NCBI GenBank assembly: GCA_017305195.1
Contig: JAFKMU010000058.1
Location: 1-64,000, forward strand
DNA length: 64,000 nt
Reading direction: 5' to 3'
From: Verrucomicrobiota bacterium
Lineage (GTDB): Bacteria; Verrucomicrobiota; Verrucomicrobiia; Chthoniobacterales; Terrimicrobiaceae
The position numbers and the translations under genes were made by a program. Below, in pieces: positions 1-7,305 of the stretch (within the stretch, counting starts at the first letter, position 1; the number at the start of each line of letters is the position of its first letter). The notes beneath the pieces are model-generated. The model was given only the letters and a program-made list of their open reading frames with translations, was not told where the DNA came from and searched no databases.

Positions 1-450
1 AAAAAAAACGGACCCCAGTCCATCGGGCGTTCCCGGGGAGGACTCACAACCAAGATTCATCTGGTGGCCGCAGATGAGCGAACGGCCCTCTGTTTCTCGC
101 TCTCGGCCGGAGAAGCAGGCGACGCCCCGCAGGGGCGCGCGCTCCTGAACTCCCTGGCGGCGACCAAGCCCGCCAGCCTGCGCTGCGTCATCATGGATCG
201 CGCCTACGAAGGCGACGAGACTCGCCAGTTGGTTTTTGATCTCCAACTCCAACCGGTGGTGCCACCCAAAATCAATCGACTCAATCCTTGGGAGTATGAT
301 CGTGAACTCTACAAGAAGCGCAATCAGGTCGAACGGCTCTTCCGCCGTCTCAAGGGCTTCCGCCGCATCTTCTCTCGTTTCGAGAAACTCGACGCCATGT
401 TTTCCGCCTTCATTCTCATCGCTCTCATCTATGATGCTCTTTTACGTTAA
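1..450 (+). CDS. IS5-family transposase, C-terminal part (5' end outside window)
   Basis: DDE transposase that would cut and rejoin the insertion sequence ends. The frame is open from base 1 through the motif GPQSIGRSRGGLTTKIH, which is typical of the IS427-type IS5 transposase second half. It continues through an MDRAYEGDETR segment (catalytic Asp region) and YKKRNQVERLFRRLKGFRRI, which carries the conserved R..VER.F..LK catalytic Glu block near the C-terminus. The GTG at 64 is only an internal codon, because upstream codons match the family. In many relatives the first half is a separate frame joined by frameshifting; that half would lie upstream and cannot be assessed. The coding end is intact, so the element could be complete. 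Confidence 0.85.
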   Translation, partial: KKNGPQSIGRSRGGLTTKIHLVAADERTALCFSLSAGEAGDAPQGRALLNSLAATKPASLRCVIMDRAYEGDETRQLVFDLQLQPVVPPKINRLNPWEYDRELYKKRNQVERLFRRLKGFRRIFSRFEKLDAMFSAFILIALIYDALLR

Positions 451-459
451 CACGCCCTA
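1..459 (+). mobile_element. 3' part of an IS5-like insertion sequence
   Basis: The window opens inside an insertion sequence. The transposase frame runs from base 1 to its stop at 450, and the short sequence TTAACACGCCCTAA across 447-460 looks like the right inverted terminus (GGGCGTGTTAA read inward) next to a short TNA-type target. The left end lies outside the window, so neither the full length nor the target duplication can be checked. The exact right boundary is an inference. Confidence 0.6.
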
Positions 460-475
460 ACGAGATCGTCTCCCG

Positions 476-518
476 CGAGGGACGGCTGGCCATGCGCCGG
501 TCGTCCCTCGTATTTTTT
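476..518 (+). terminator. Strong rho-independent terminator just beyond the insertion sequence
   Basis: A stem of about 15 pairs (CGAGGGACG...CGTCCCTCG, with two G-U pairs deeper in) and a loop around catgc is followed by TATTTTTT on the plus strand. The minus-strand side has no T tract. It lies just outside the presumed insertion-sequence end, so it probably belongs to a chromosomal gene upstream of the insertion point. Confidence 0.75.
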
Positions 519-535
519 ACCGCGAGACACCAGAC

Positions 536-829
536 TTACGCCTCCGGGCGCTCCGCCGTCTCCATGCGAAGCGCATAACCATTGACCAGCGCCGTCGCCA
601 CCTTGCTACGCGCACGGTTTACGATCCGGTCAAACGTCTGCCGCGACACGCCCATGCGCCCGGCCGCCTCGACATTGTACAACCCCTCCGCATCCGCGAG
701 ACGAATGGCCTCGAGTTCATCGGCGGCCAGCTGTACCTCGCGAAGATCCCGCAAGGGAATGCCCGCCGGCTTGAAATATGTGGCGGGAGGCAGATGGGAA
801 ATTGTTCGCGGACACGGTGGACGAGGCAT
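536..829 (-). CDS. DUF134 family DNA-binding protein
   Basis: Small probable transcription regulator of the DUF134 (UPF0251) family. The 97-residue form starts at the ATG at 829, because the family begins with the MPRPPCPR-type block and a conserved P.A..FKPAGIPL segment. A helix-turn-helix lies at about residues 50-72, including GRMGVSRQTFDRIV. Family members often sit next to metal-cofactor genes. Here the neighbours are a thioesterase on the other strand and, 1.5 kb away, a CobW-type GTPase. The shared palindromic motif at 946 and 3351 makes this protein a candidate regulator of both. That link is inference; the family assignment is clear. Confidence 0.85.
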   Translation of the reverse strand: MPRPPCPRTISHLPPATYFKPAGIPLRDLREVQLAADELEAIRLADAEGLYNVEAAGRMGVSRQTFDRIVNRARSKVATALVNGYALRMETAERPEA

Positions 830-945
830 GTGCAGGAAAGACCTGTCCGGGCATAAGCCCATTTCCCCAGCCTGTCAATCCACCGGGAGGTATTTCCAAC
901 TTGCGCCCGACCTCCCCGATGGCAAGAGGAGTTGACGGTCATTAA

Positions 946-963
946 AATGAGCATATGCTCCAT
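946..963. promoter_or_regulatory. Palindromic operator-like motif AATGAGCATATGCTC
   Basis: GAGCATATGCTC at 949-960 is a perfect 12-base palindrome between the divergent DUF134 gene and the thioesterase gene. A near copy (AATGGGCATAAGCTC on the minus strand) lies upstream of the CobW operon at 3351-3365. Two similar motifs upstream of separate transcription units point to a shared operator. The cognate protein is inferred. Confidence 0.55.
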
Positions 964-976
964 TTGTCCGCCCGTC

Positions 977-1411
977 ATGCCTGACAGCCTCACACAAAAA
1001 ATCCCCCAGGCCCTCGCCGATACGCATCGGCAGTGCTTCGCCTGTGGAGAGTGCAATCAGGGCGGCCTGAATCTGCATTTCGAGATCGGGGAGGATGGCA
1101 GCGCTTCCGGCGTCTGGCAGCCCTCCGACGTATTTCGCAGCTACCCCGACCGCATCCACGGCGGGGTCATCGCCACTCTCATGGATAGCGCCATCGTGCA
1201 TGCCCTGTTCGCCCGGGAGATCGCCGGTCTCACCGCAGAGCTCACCATTCGCTATCTCTGCCGGATCAATCTGCATGATCCCGTGCATGTCCGCGGCTGG
1301 GTTGAGGGGTCCCGTCGCCGGATCTACCAGTGCCGGGCCGAGGTTCACCAGGCCGGCGTATTGGCTGTTCGCGCCACCGCCAAGTTCATGGCGATGCCTG
1401 CCGGGTCCTGA
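977..1411 (+). CDS. PaaI-type hotdog-fold thioesterase
   Basis: Probable acyl-CoA thioesterase of the single-domain PaaI/4HBT hotdog family, about 144 residues. The sequence has CFACG near the N-terminus, then R.HGGVIATLMDSAIVHAL, which is the hotdog helix with its conserved HGG and Asp. ELTIRYL and the C-terminal RATAKFMA strand follow. I chose the ATG at 977 because it starts just before the conserved block; an earlier ATG at 947 would add ten residues and overlap the palindrome. The gene converges on DUF89. Substrate is unknown. Confidence 0.8.
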   Translation: MPDSLTQKIPQALADTHRQCFACGECNQGGLNLHFEIGEDGSASGVWQPSDVFRSYPDRIHGGVIATLMDSAIVHALFAREIAGLTAELTIRYLCRINLHDPVHVRGWVEGSRRRIYQCRAEVHQAGVLAVRATAKFMAMPAGS

Positions 1412-1427
1412 GGGAGACTGGCGATGC

Positions 1428-2318
1428 TCAGGAAAGCGTCCCCTGCTCCCGGGAGGCGTTTCGCTGCCACCTCGCGGTCTTTTTCACAATGAGGCTTCCC
1501 ACGGGATGGCCGACCTGGCCAGCGATGGGCGGGCATTTCACCGTGAACAGGAAAACGATCGGCCCTTCCACCCGGTCGAGCGATTCATAATTTCCCTGCC
1601 CCTTGGCAATGATCAGATCGGCGCGATGAAAATGCTCCCGAAACTCGGGTGAGCAATCCGCCAGGAGCGTGCCGGGCGCATCGGACCCGTTGCCGATCAC
1701 CGGGGACAGCCGGGTGATGCCCGCCGTCGCGGCATCCGCGAGGATGGCGTCGTTCAGGATCGGCGCTCCGCGCACGGCGAGAGTCAGCCGCTCCGACGGA
1801 AGCGCCTCGATGAGCAGCCGATCAAAGACGATCTCCCCGGCGTTGTCCGCAAGATAGAGGATGCGAGTCGCCCGCTCCGCCAGCCGGAATACCTCCAGCG
1901 GATCGCCGATCAGCGGCCGCGTCCAGAGGGAGGAAAGCTGGGGAATGTCCTCCGGCAGCATGTTGGACCTCGCCGCCGAGTCGAGCAGGTTCCCGGCGGC
2001 CGCCAGCCGTACGATGGCCTCCCTGGGGTCGGATGATTTTGCGATCAACCCGCGCCATGTCGACATCTCCGCCAGGGCGGCCCGGTTCATCCGCTCCCGG
2101 ACCGTCCGGTAGGGATCGTCGTTTCCCGTCTCCTGCCGGATGATGCGGTGTATTTCCTGAGCCAGCGCCGGGGCGCAGCCGCTCCAGTCCGCCGCGGCAA
2201 GGCGCTCCAGCACCAGCTTGAGGATGCCGTCCTTGCGCTCGGGAGGACCCTCGCTCAATCCGATCGCCTCCGCCGCCTGGCGGACGAGGCACGGGATGCA
2301 TTCCGACGCGGCATGCAT
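1428..2318 (-). CDS. DUF89 / ARMT1-like damage-control phosphatase
   Basis: Metal-dependent phosphatase of the DUF89 family, whose characterised members hydrolyse damaged or surplus phosphometabolites. Visible marks are an N-terminal CIPC pair, the metal-binding LADNAGEIVFD block near the middle, and the later KGQGNYE motif. The start at 2318 leaves about 300 residues and sits 4 bases after the CobW stop; a longer frame to 2345 would overlap CobW. Because it follows a CobW GTPase, the two are probably co-transcribed. The CxxC pair marks the subgroup that keeps Cys residues at the N-terminus. Physiological substrate unknown. Confidence 0.85.
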   Translation of the reverse strand: MHAASECIPCLVRQAAEAIGLSEGPPERKDGILKLVLERLAAADWSGCAPALAQEIHRIIRQETGNDDPYRTVRERMNRAALAEMSTWRGLIAKSSDPREAIVRLAAAGNLLDSAARSNMLPEDIPQLSSLWTRPLIGDPLEVFRLAERATRILYLADNAGEIVFDRLLIEALPSERLTLAVRGAPILNDAILADAATAGITRLSPVIGNGSDAPGTLLADCSPEFREHFHRADLIIAKGQGNYESLDRVEGPIVFLFTVKCPPIAGQVGHPVGSLIVKKTARWQRNASREQGTLS

Positions 2319-2322
2319 GTCT

Positions 2323-3342
2323 CTACGCGACGCCTGCCGTTTCACCGGCCAGACAGCTCATCATGCCCGCCGTGATCGCGTCGCGATCGAGGTCGCGCCC
2401 GATAAACACCGCCTGCGTTTCCCGGGTCGCATCTCCCCACGCCTGGCTCAGCCCGATTTGGAACATCCCATGCACGCCTTGAAAGACCACGCGCTCGGGC
2501 ATCCCTTCGATCGCCAGGATGCCTTTGCTCCGAAACAGATTTGCGGCATGGGCGGTGACAAATCCCTCCATCCACTGCTGGAAGCGATCGATATCCATGT
2601 TTCCCGCCAGCGAGACGCTCACCGTGCCGATCTCATGGCGGTGGGATTTCCCGCCATGCTCGCCATGTCCTCCGCCGGATTTCGAGCATCCTCCCACCCC
2701 GTCAGCGATACGGCTCAGGTCAAATCCGCCGATATGCAACACCTCATCCGCAGGCACATTCGCTTCCCGGGCCAGGAGGCTCGGCGCCTTCGCGTTGATT
2801 TCGCCCAAGGCATCGAGGACCCGTCGCAGTTCGCCTTCGGAAACGAGATCGATCTTGTTCACGATCAAGAGATCCGCGTAGGCCACCTGCTCGCTGGCAT
2901 GCCCCTCTTCCCCCAGGTGATCAAGGACATGCCGGGCATCGACCACGGTGACCACGCCATCCAGCCGCAGGTGCTCTTTCAGCAGGGGGTCGCCCCAGAT
3001 GGCATGGGCGATCATCCCGGGATGCGCCACCCCCGTGGTCTCGACCAGCAGCCGATCATAGCGCGAACGGTACTTCGCCAGCAGGCGCAGCAGGCGGACA
3101 AACTCCTCCCGCGACGAACAACACGTCCGCCCCTGCACGGTTTGCAGGGAGCCCAGGTCCGTCCGCAGCACGATGTGATGATCGATGGAGATCTCTCCCA
3201 CCTCGTTTTCGATCACCGCCACGCGGGACCGATCCAGTGTGGCGAGGAGATTGTTCAGCAGGGTGGTCTTTCCCGAGCCCAGGAAGCCGGAGATGACGGT
3301 GACGGGAAGACGATCATCGATCTGATTCATAAAAGCCGCCAT
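2323..3342 (-). CDS. CobW / COG0523 GTP-binding metallochaperone
   Basis: P-loop GTPase of the COG0523 family, which delivers or inserts metals such as zinc or cobalt into target proteins. Walker A is GFLGSGKTT near residue 20, followed by ENEVGEISID, and NKIDL gives guanine specificity. The usual metal-binding CxCC motif reads RTCC, so its first Cys is replaced by Arg. A His-rich stretch (HGEHGGKSHRHE) lies near residue 220 and the CobW C-terminal domain ends the protein. Start options are ATG at 3342 and ATG at 3330; the second gives the more usual N-terminus. The operon continues into DUF89, and an operator-like palindrome lies immediately upstream. Confidence 0.9.
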   Translation of the reverse strand: MAAFMNQIDDRLPVTVISGFLGSGKTTLLNNLLATLDRSRVAVIENEVGEISIDHHIVLRTDLGSLQTVQGRTCCSSREEFVRLLRLLAKYRSRYDRLLVETTGVAHPGMIAHAIWGDPLLKEHLRLDGVVTVVDARHVLDHLGEEGHASEQVAYADLLIVNKIDLVSEGELRRVLDALGEINAKAPSLLAREANVPADEVLHIGGFDLSRIADGVGGCSKSGGGHGEHGGKSHRHEIGTVSVSLAGNMDIDRFQQWMEGFVTAHAANLFRSKGILAIEGMPERVVFQGVHGMFQIGLSQAWGDATRETQAVFIGRDLDRDAITAGMMSCLAGETAGVA

Positions 3343-3348
3343 CACAAT

Positions 3349-3366
3349 ATGAGCTTATGCCCATTA
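3349..3366. promoter_or_regulatory. Second copy of the operator-like motif, upstream of CobW
   Basis: The minus strand reads AATGGGCATAAGCTCAT at 3365-3349. It matches the motif at 946 in 13 of 15 positions (AATGrGCATAwGCTC). It ends about 7 bases from the CobW start at 3342, so a bound protein would block initiation. Confidence 0.5.
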
Positions 3367-3412
3367 AGGCGAGAAAATTCCCGACGGAAAAACAGTCGTT
3401 TGTCGCGAGTCT

Positions 3413-4222
3413 TTACATGAGCTCCATCATCGCCAGCCGTTTCCCACTGCTCCATTCGGCCACAATGGCAAGGGCCATGGCTCCAACGACCAGATAGGGG
3501 AGATACTGCATCCCAAATAAAAGACAGGTCTCCAACTCACGCTGCCGGGGCATCACGACAGTCATCAGGAAATTTCCTCCAATCACGACTGCCCAAAAGA
3601 TTTGCCTGCGAAACGGTAAACGCGCAAGCAAGGGGACCAGAGATATCCAGATGGATGACAGGATGACCATCGTCGCGCCGAGCAGGATGTGAAGCTGCAG
3701 ATTACCCGTCGGCATTCGGACAGTCACGTCTCCATCGGAAGAGATGCGCTCCACCACGCTCCCCGGTATGCGAGCCAGATAAAGGCCCGCCTTGGCCGCA
3801 TCACCAGAGTAGGAAGGCAGAAGAAGCGTCAACGATGGATGGACTGCGCTCCATGCCACCCAACAAAAGATCGACGTCAGCAGGATTCCCCAAAAAATCG
3901 CGCCTCGCACCCGAAAGACGCACGATCGGGAAACGGCTCGTGTAGCAAGGAATTCCAGACTTAGCAGACAAGCTGCGGTGCTCCGTGCGTTCTTCACCGT
4001 AGCGACTGGAAGAAAAGCCTCCGGCAGGTAAATCGCAATCACCGCCGTCATGACAACCCATGCTGTCAGCAGGAAGGGAAAAATCGCCAGATGAAGATCG
4101 CCATAGTACTTCGAAGGTCCGACCCATCCCAAATACGCCAGAATCACCAGTATCACGATCGGCCATACGGTGATCGAAGCCTGGAACCAGAAAACCGTCA
4201 GAAATCGTGAGAGAGCTTTCAT
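3413..4222 (-). CDS. ABC exporter membrane subunit (second paralogue)
   Basis: Hydrophobic protein of 269 residues with about six predicted membrane segments. It is the last gene of a regulator-ATPase-permease-permease operon and is a clear paralogue of the preceding gene. Both carry RAV(S/D)RSCVFRVRGAIFW in the first third, a GDVTV..P.GNLQL segment in the middle loop, and similar spacing of helices. By position it is the membrane half of the ABC transporter at 5055-5933. The substrate is not evident. I do not recognise a named family, but the layout resembles YtrA-YtrB-permease operons in Firmicutes. Confidence 0.75.
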   Translation of the reverse strand: MKALSRFLTVFWFQASITVWPIVILVILAYLGWVGPSKYYGDLHLAIFPFLLTAWVVMTAVIAIYLPEAFLPVATVKNARSTAACLLSLEFLATRAVSRSCVFRVRGAIFWGILLTSIFCWVAWSAVHPSLTLLLPSYSGDAAKAGLYLARIPGSVVERISSDGDVTVRMPTGNLQLHILLGATMVILSSIWISLVPLLARLPFRRQIFWAVVIGGNFLMTVVMPRQRELETCLLFGMQYLPYLVVGAMALAIVAEWSSGKRLAMMELM

Positions 4223-4237
4223 CGGGTTCTGTTCATT

Positions 4238-5050
4238 TCACATAAACTCCACCGGCTTGAGCAGCCGCTCGGCCAGCAGTTGCCCGCCTACCGCCAGGAT
4301 GAGTGCGACCGCTCCGACCAACGACAGATTACCCAATCCCAACACAAGGGCGGGCTCCAGCGGAGACCTGCCCAGGATGGGGAGGAACGACAGCCCGAAG
4401 ACGCCCACAATAAATATTCCCCCATAGATCCAGCGCCGATGGGGCAGGCGGGAAATCAGCGGAAGGAAGATCAACCATACCGACGAAACACTGACCGCCA
4501 CGGCCCCCATGAGCAGCTTGAGCTGTAGGTTGCCATAGGGCACCTTGATGGTGACATCACCATTTTGCGCCGTCTTTTCGACGAAGCCGCCCGGCAGATG
4601 CTGGAGATAGTAAGCCGCGTTTTGAGCCGCGCCAGATCGGCTCGAAAGCTCAAGAGTGAAGGCCGGCTTGAACGCCGCAACGGCGATCCAGCAAACCACC
4701 GCAGCGCCAATCATGCACCAGAAAATCGCGCCGCGAACCCGAAAGACGCAGGACCGATCCACGGCTCGCGTGAGAATAAAATCCGCCCCGAAGGTCTGCA
4801 CCTGCTGCTGGGTCTGCGCCGTGGTCCAGTATCCACCGAGAAAGAACTCCGGGAGGAAGATCATGGCGGCGAGGATCAAAGGAATCCACGAGAGCTGGTT
4901 AAAGAATATCAAAGCCGAGTCGAGATCTCCGTAGAAGCGAGTCATCCCGAGGAATCCCTGAAATCCAAGCGCCAGCGGCATCACCCAGATCCACGGGCTG
5001 GCGAAAGCGTGAAAGCGGAACAGCGTCCAGAATTGCGAGGGTGTTTTCAT
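4238..5050 (-). CDS. ABC exporter membrane subunit (first paralogue)
   Basis: Membrane protein of about 270 residues with around six hydrophobic segments, paralogous to the gene 16 bases downstream. I chose the ATG at 5050 (MKTPSQFWTLF) because it parallels the MKALSRFLTVFWF start of the paralogue and avoids overlapping the ATPase; the frame is open to 5077. The motif RAVDRSCVFRVRGAIFW is shared. Two non-identical permeases suggest a heterodimeric transmembrane domain driven by the single ATPase upstream. Function beyond transport is unknown. Confidence 0.75.
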   Translation of the reverse strand: MKTPSQFWTLFRFHAFASPWIWVMPLALGFQGFLGMTRFYGDLDSALIFFNQLSWIPLILAAMIFLPEFFLGGYWTTAQTQQQVQTFGADFILTRAVDRSCVFRVRGAIFWCMIGAAVVCWIAVAAFKPAFTLELSSRSGAAQNAAYYLQHLPGGFVEKTAQNGDVTIKVPYGNLQLKLLMGAVAVSVSSVWLIFLPLISRLPHRRWIYGGIFIVGVFGLSFLPILGRSPLEPALVLGLGNLSLVGAVALILAVGGQLLAERLLKPVEFM

Positions 5051-5054
5051 GGGA

Positions 5055-5933
5055 TCAGTTGCGGGCGATGTCGACAAAGATGTCCTCCAGCGACAGGTCG
5101 ATGATTTCGTATTGGCACTTCCACGCCGCAGCCAGGGCGGCGGGTTCGCCGGGATGGGCGAGCTTCAGGGTTCCAAGAGCCTCACCATTGCGCACCCGCC
5201 AGCCGAAGGCCTGCGGCGGCGGCTCCGGAGCGTTGCCGGGGAAGCCGTAGAACCGCACGCGCTTCACCGTCTCCTTCAGGCTGTCGAGCGACTCGCTCAC
5301 CCGCAGTTTTCCCTGGGCGAGGATGCCCACCTCATCAGCCACGCGCTCGACATCGCTCAGGATGTGGGTGGAGAAAAAGACGGTGCGCTCGCCCTCGCGG
5401 ATCAGGTCGAGGACTTCGTCGAGAAACTCGCGGCGGGCCACCGGATCAAGGTTGGCGGCGGGTTCGTCGAGCAGCACCACGGCGGGCCTCGGTGCGAGGG
5501 CGAGGATGATGCCGACGAGCCGCTGGTTGCCCATGGAAAGCGCACTGACGCGCTTGTTCACCGGAACCTGAAATCTGGAAATGAGCCCCTCGCAAAGTTC
5601 CCGGTCCCATTGCGGATACAGCCGGGAGCAAAACGCGAGCAGGCTCCGCACCTTCATGAGCGGCGGGAGGTTCTGCTTTTCCGAAAGATAACCAACTCCC
5701 TGCCGGTCCTCGGCCGTGAACGCCCAGGGGTCCCTGCCCAGCACGGCAATCTCGCCGCTCTCCGGACGCCCGAGGCCGGCCAGCAGCTTGATCGTCGTGG
5801 TTTTGCCTGATCCGTTGCGGCCCAGGAAGCCGTAGATGCTCCCGGCCTTCACGGTGAGATCGAGACGGTCGAGCACGGGGGTTTTCCCGTACGATCGCGT
5901 CACGTCGCGGATGGAGATGGCGGTGTCGTTCAT
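5055..5933 (-). CDS. ABC transporter ATP-binding protein (YtrB-like)
   Basis: Cytoplasmic ATPase of an ABC-2-type exporter, 292 residues. Walker A is GRNGSGKTTT near residue 40. The signature loop is variant (LSMGNQR instead of LSGGQ), Walker B is VVLLDEPAANLDP, and the switch His is in FFSTHILSDVER. An extra C-terminal domain of about 80 residues follows, as in drug or bacitracin-type exporters. Its start overlaps the GntR stop by 4 bases and the permease genes follow, so regulator, ATPase and permeases are one transcript. Substrate not determined. Confidence 0.9.
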   Translation of the reverse strand: MNDTAISIRDVTRSYGKTPVLDRLDLTVKAGSIYGFLGRNGSGKTTTIKLLAGLGRPESGEIAVLGRDPWAFTAEDRQGVGYLSEKQNLPPLMKVRSLLAFCSRLYPQWDRELCEGLISRFQVPVNKRVSALSMGNQRLVGIILALAPRPAVVLLDEPAANLDPVARREFLDEVLDLIREGERTVFFSTHILSDVERVADEVGILAQGKLRVSESLDSLKETVKRVRFYGFPGNAPEPPPQAFGWRVRNGEALGTLKLAHPGEPAALAAAWKCQYEIIDLSLEDIFVDIARN

Positions 5934-6331
5934 GGTTGGTTTGAGGAGTTGCGGGGATGGAGCTGCTGAAAATGACGGGCGATGAGCTCGACGACCTCGG
6001 CCTCACTGAGTCGCAGATGGATGGCCTCGGCTACGAGCTGGCGCACGGCGGGGTCGAGCGCCTGTCGACGTGCGGCCACAGGCAGGGTTTCGACCTTCTG
6101 CGCGACAAACGTCCCCATGCCGCGCCGCGTCTCGACCAGCCCCTCGCGCTCAAGGATCTGGTACACCTTGGCCACCGTGAGCGGGTTGATCTTCAGATCG
6201 GCGGAAAGTTCGCGCACCGACGGGAGCTGCTCCCCCGGCTTCACCTGCCCGCTGGCAATGCGCTCCTTCAGCTGATTGAGCAGCTGGAGGTACAGCGGCA
6301 CCCCGCTGGAGGGATGGAGCGCGATGAACAT
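5930..6331 (-). CDS. GntR-family regulator, YtrA subfamily
   Basis: Short repressor-type protein of 133 residues. An N-terminal winged helix (PLYLQLLNQLKERI, then LPSVRELSADLKINPLTVAKVYQILEREG) is followed by only a small C-terminal dimerisation tail, which is the YtrA layout. Members usually repress their own ABC transporter operon and respond to cell-envelope stress or small molecules. It is the first gene of this operon, and an imperfect palindrome lies 4 bases upstream of its start codon. Autoregulation is inferred from that arrangement. Confidence 0.88.
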   Translation of the reverse strand: MFIALHPSSGVPLYLQLLNQLKERIASGQVKPGEQLPSVRELSADLKINPLTVAKVYQILEREGLVETRRGMGTFVAQKVETLPVAARRQALDPAVRQLVAEAIHLRLSEAEVVELIARHFQQLHPRNSSNQP

Positions 6332-6335
6332 GCTT

Positions 6336-6361
6336 TAGTGATATACATATGTAATACACTA
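6336..6361. promoter_or_regulatory. Palindromic operator of the GntR-ABC operon
   Basis: The two 13-base halves TAGTGATATACAT and ATGTAATACACTA pair at 10 of 13 positions, with outer arms TAGTG/CACTA and core ACATATGT. It sits 4 bases before the GntR start codon (329-331 of the 6000s) and overlaps the likely promoter. YtrA-type regulators bind GTGTA...TACAC-like sites, which fits. Confidence 0.6.
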
Positions 6362-6450
6362 GGGCAAGGATAATTCCTCGCGGGAAATCGCCCACAATCT
6401 CTCCGAGCCTCTTGCGAAATGCGCCAGATTGGCTTAAGTAGCTGTTAGCC

Positions 6451-7278
6451 ATGTTCGCGCAAAAAAACGCGATTGTCCGACTCCTCCAGGACGACGACCC
6501 CGAGACTGTACGGATGGTAAAGGAATCCCTCGCCCTCCGCGGTGAGGAAATCCTCGGCGATCTCCGGGACCTCGCTTCTGTCGACAATGCCTGCGTTTCC
6601 CGACACGCTCAGGATGTCCTGGAGGAAATCACCGGTACCGGCGCCGACGAGGATTTTTCCCTCCTGTGCCATTTTTTCCAGAACGACAACGACCTTGAGC
6701 GGGCCTGCTGGATGCTGGCCAATGCGCTCGAGCCAAACATCGACACCCGCCCGTACGAGACCCGTATCAACAACTGGGGCCGCCAGTTTCTCGTCCGCAT
6801 CTCGGGCATCGTCAGCAACCGCCAGCGCGTGCAGGCGCTCGCGGAGTTCATGGCGGGCGAGCTCTGCTTCCGCGGCAACACGGACCAATACTACTGCGAG
6901 CGAAATTCCCTCCTGCCCTGCGTGATCGATTCCCGCATGGGTATTCCCATCACGCTCACGATCCTGTACCGCATGGTCGGGGCGCGCGCCGGGATGAAAG
7001 TCGAGGGCATCAACCTGCCCGGGCACTTCATCGCGCGGCACGGCGAGGTGTACTTTGACCCGTTCCATCGGGGTCGCATCTTGACGAAGGCCGACTGTGA
7101 GGAAATTCTGGCCCGGCAAAACCTGAAGCTGCGACCGTCGCACTTGGAGCCCGCCACTCCGCGACAGATCCTGCTCCGGGTCCTTGCCAATCTTCTCTAT
7201 GTCTACGACCTGCAAGAAGCCACCGACAAACACGCCCGCACGGATGCCTGGATCAAGGCGCTGGCGCGCGAACGGTAG
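6451..7278 (+). CDS. SirB1 / transglutaminase-like family protein
   Basis: Soluble protein of 275 residues with a central SirB1-type transglutaminase-like core. The family block NSLLPCVIDSRMGIP, then LTILYRMVGARAG and GINLPGHFIAR, lies at about residues 150-200, and YFDPFHRGRIL follows. The first 100 residues are helical and resemble HEAT-like repeats. Family members are poorly characterised, and whether they keep enzyme activity is uncertain. The gene is 28 bases ahead of cinA on the same strand, so co-transcription is plausible. Confidence 0.8.
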   Translation: MFAQKNAIVRLLQDDDPETVRMVKESLALRGEEILGDLRDLASVDNACVSRHAQDVLEEITGTGADEDFSLLCHFFQNDNDLERACWMLANALEPNIDTRPYETRINNWGRQFLVRISGIVSNRQRVQALAEFMAGELCFRGNTDQYYCERNSLLPCVIDSRMGIPITLTILYRMVGARAGMKVEGINLPGHFIARHGEVYFDPFHRGRILTKADCEEILARQNLKLRPSHLEPATPRQILLRVLANLLYVYDLQEATDKHARTDAWIKALARER

Positions 7279-7305
7279 CTCCCTGCACAGCGGGAGGCCT
7301 CTCCG

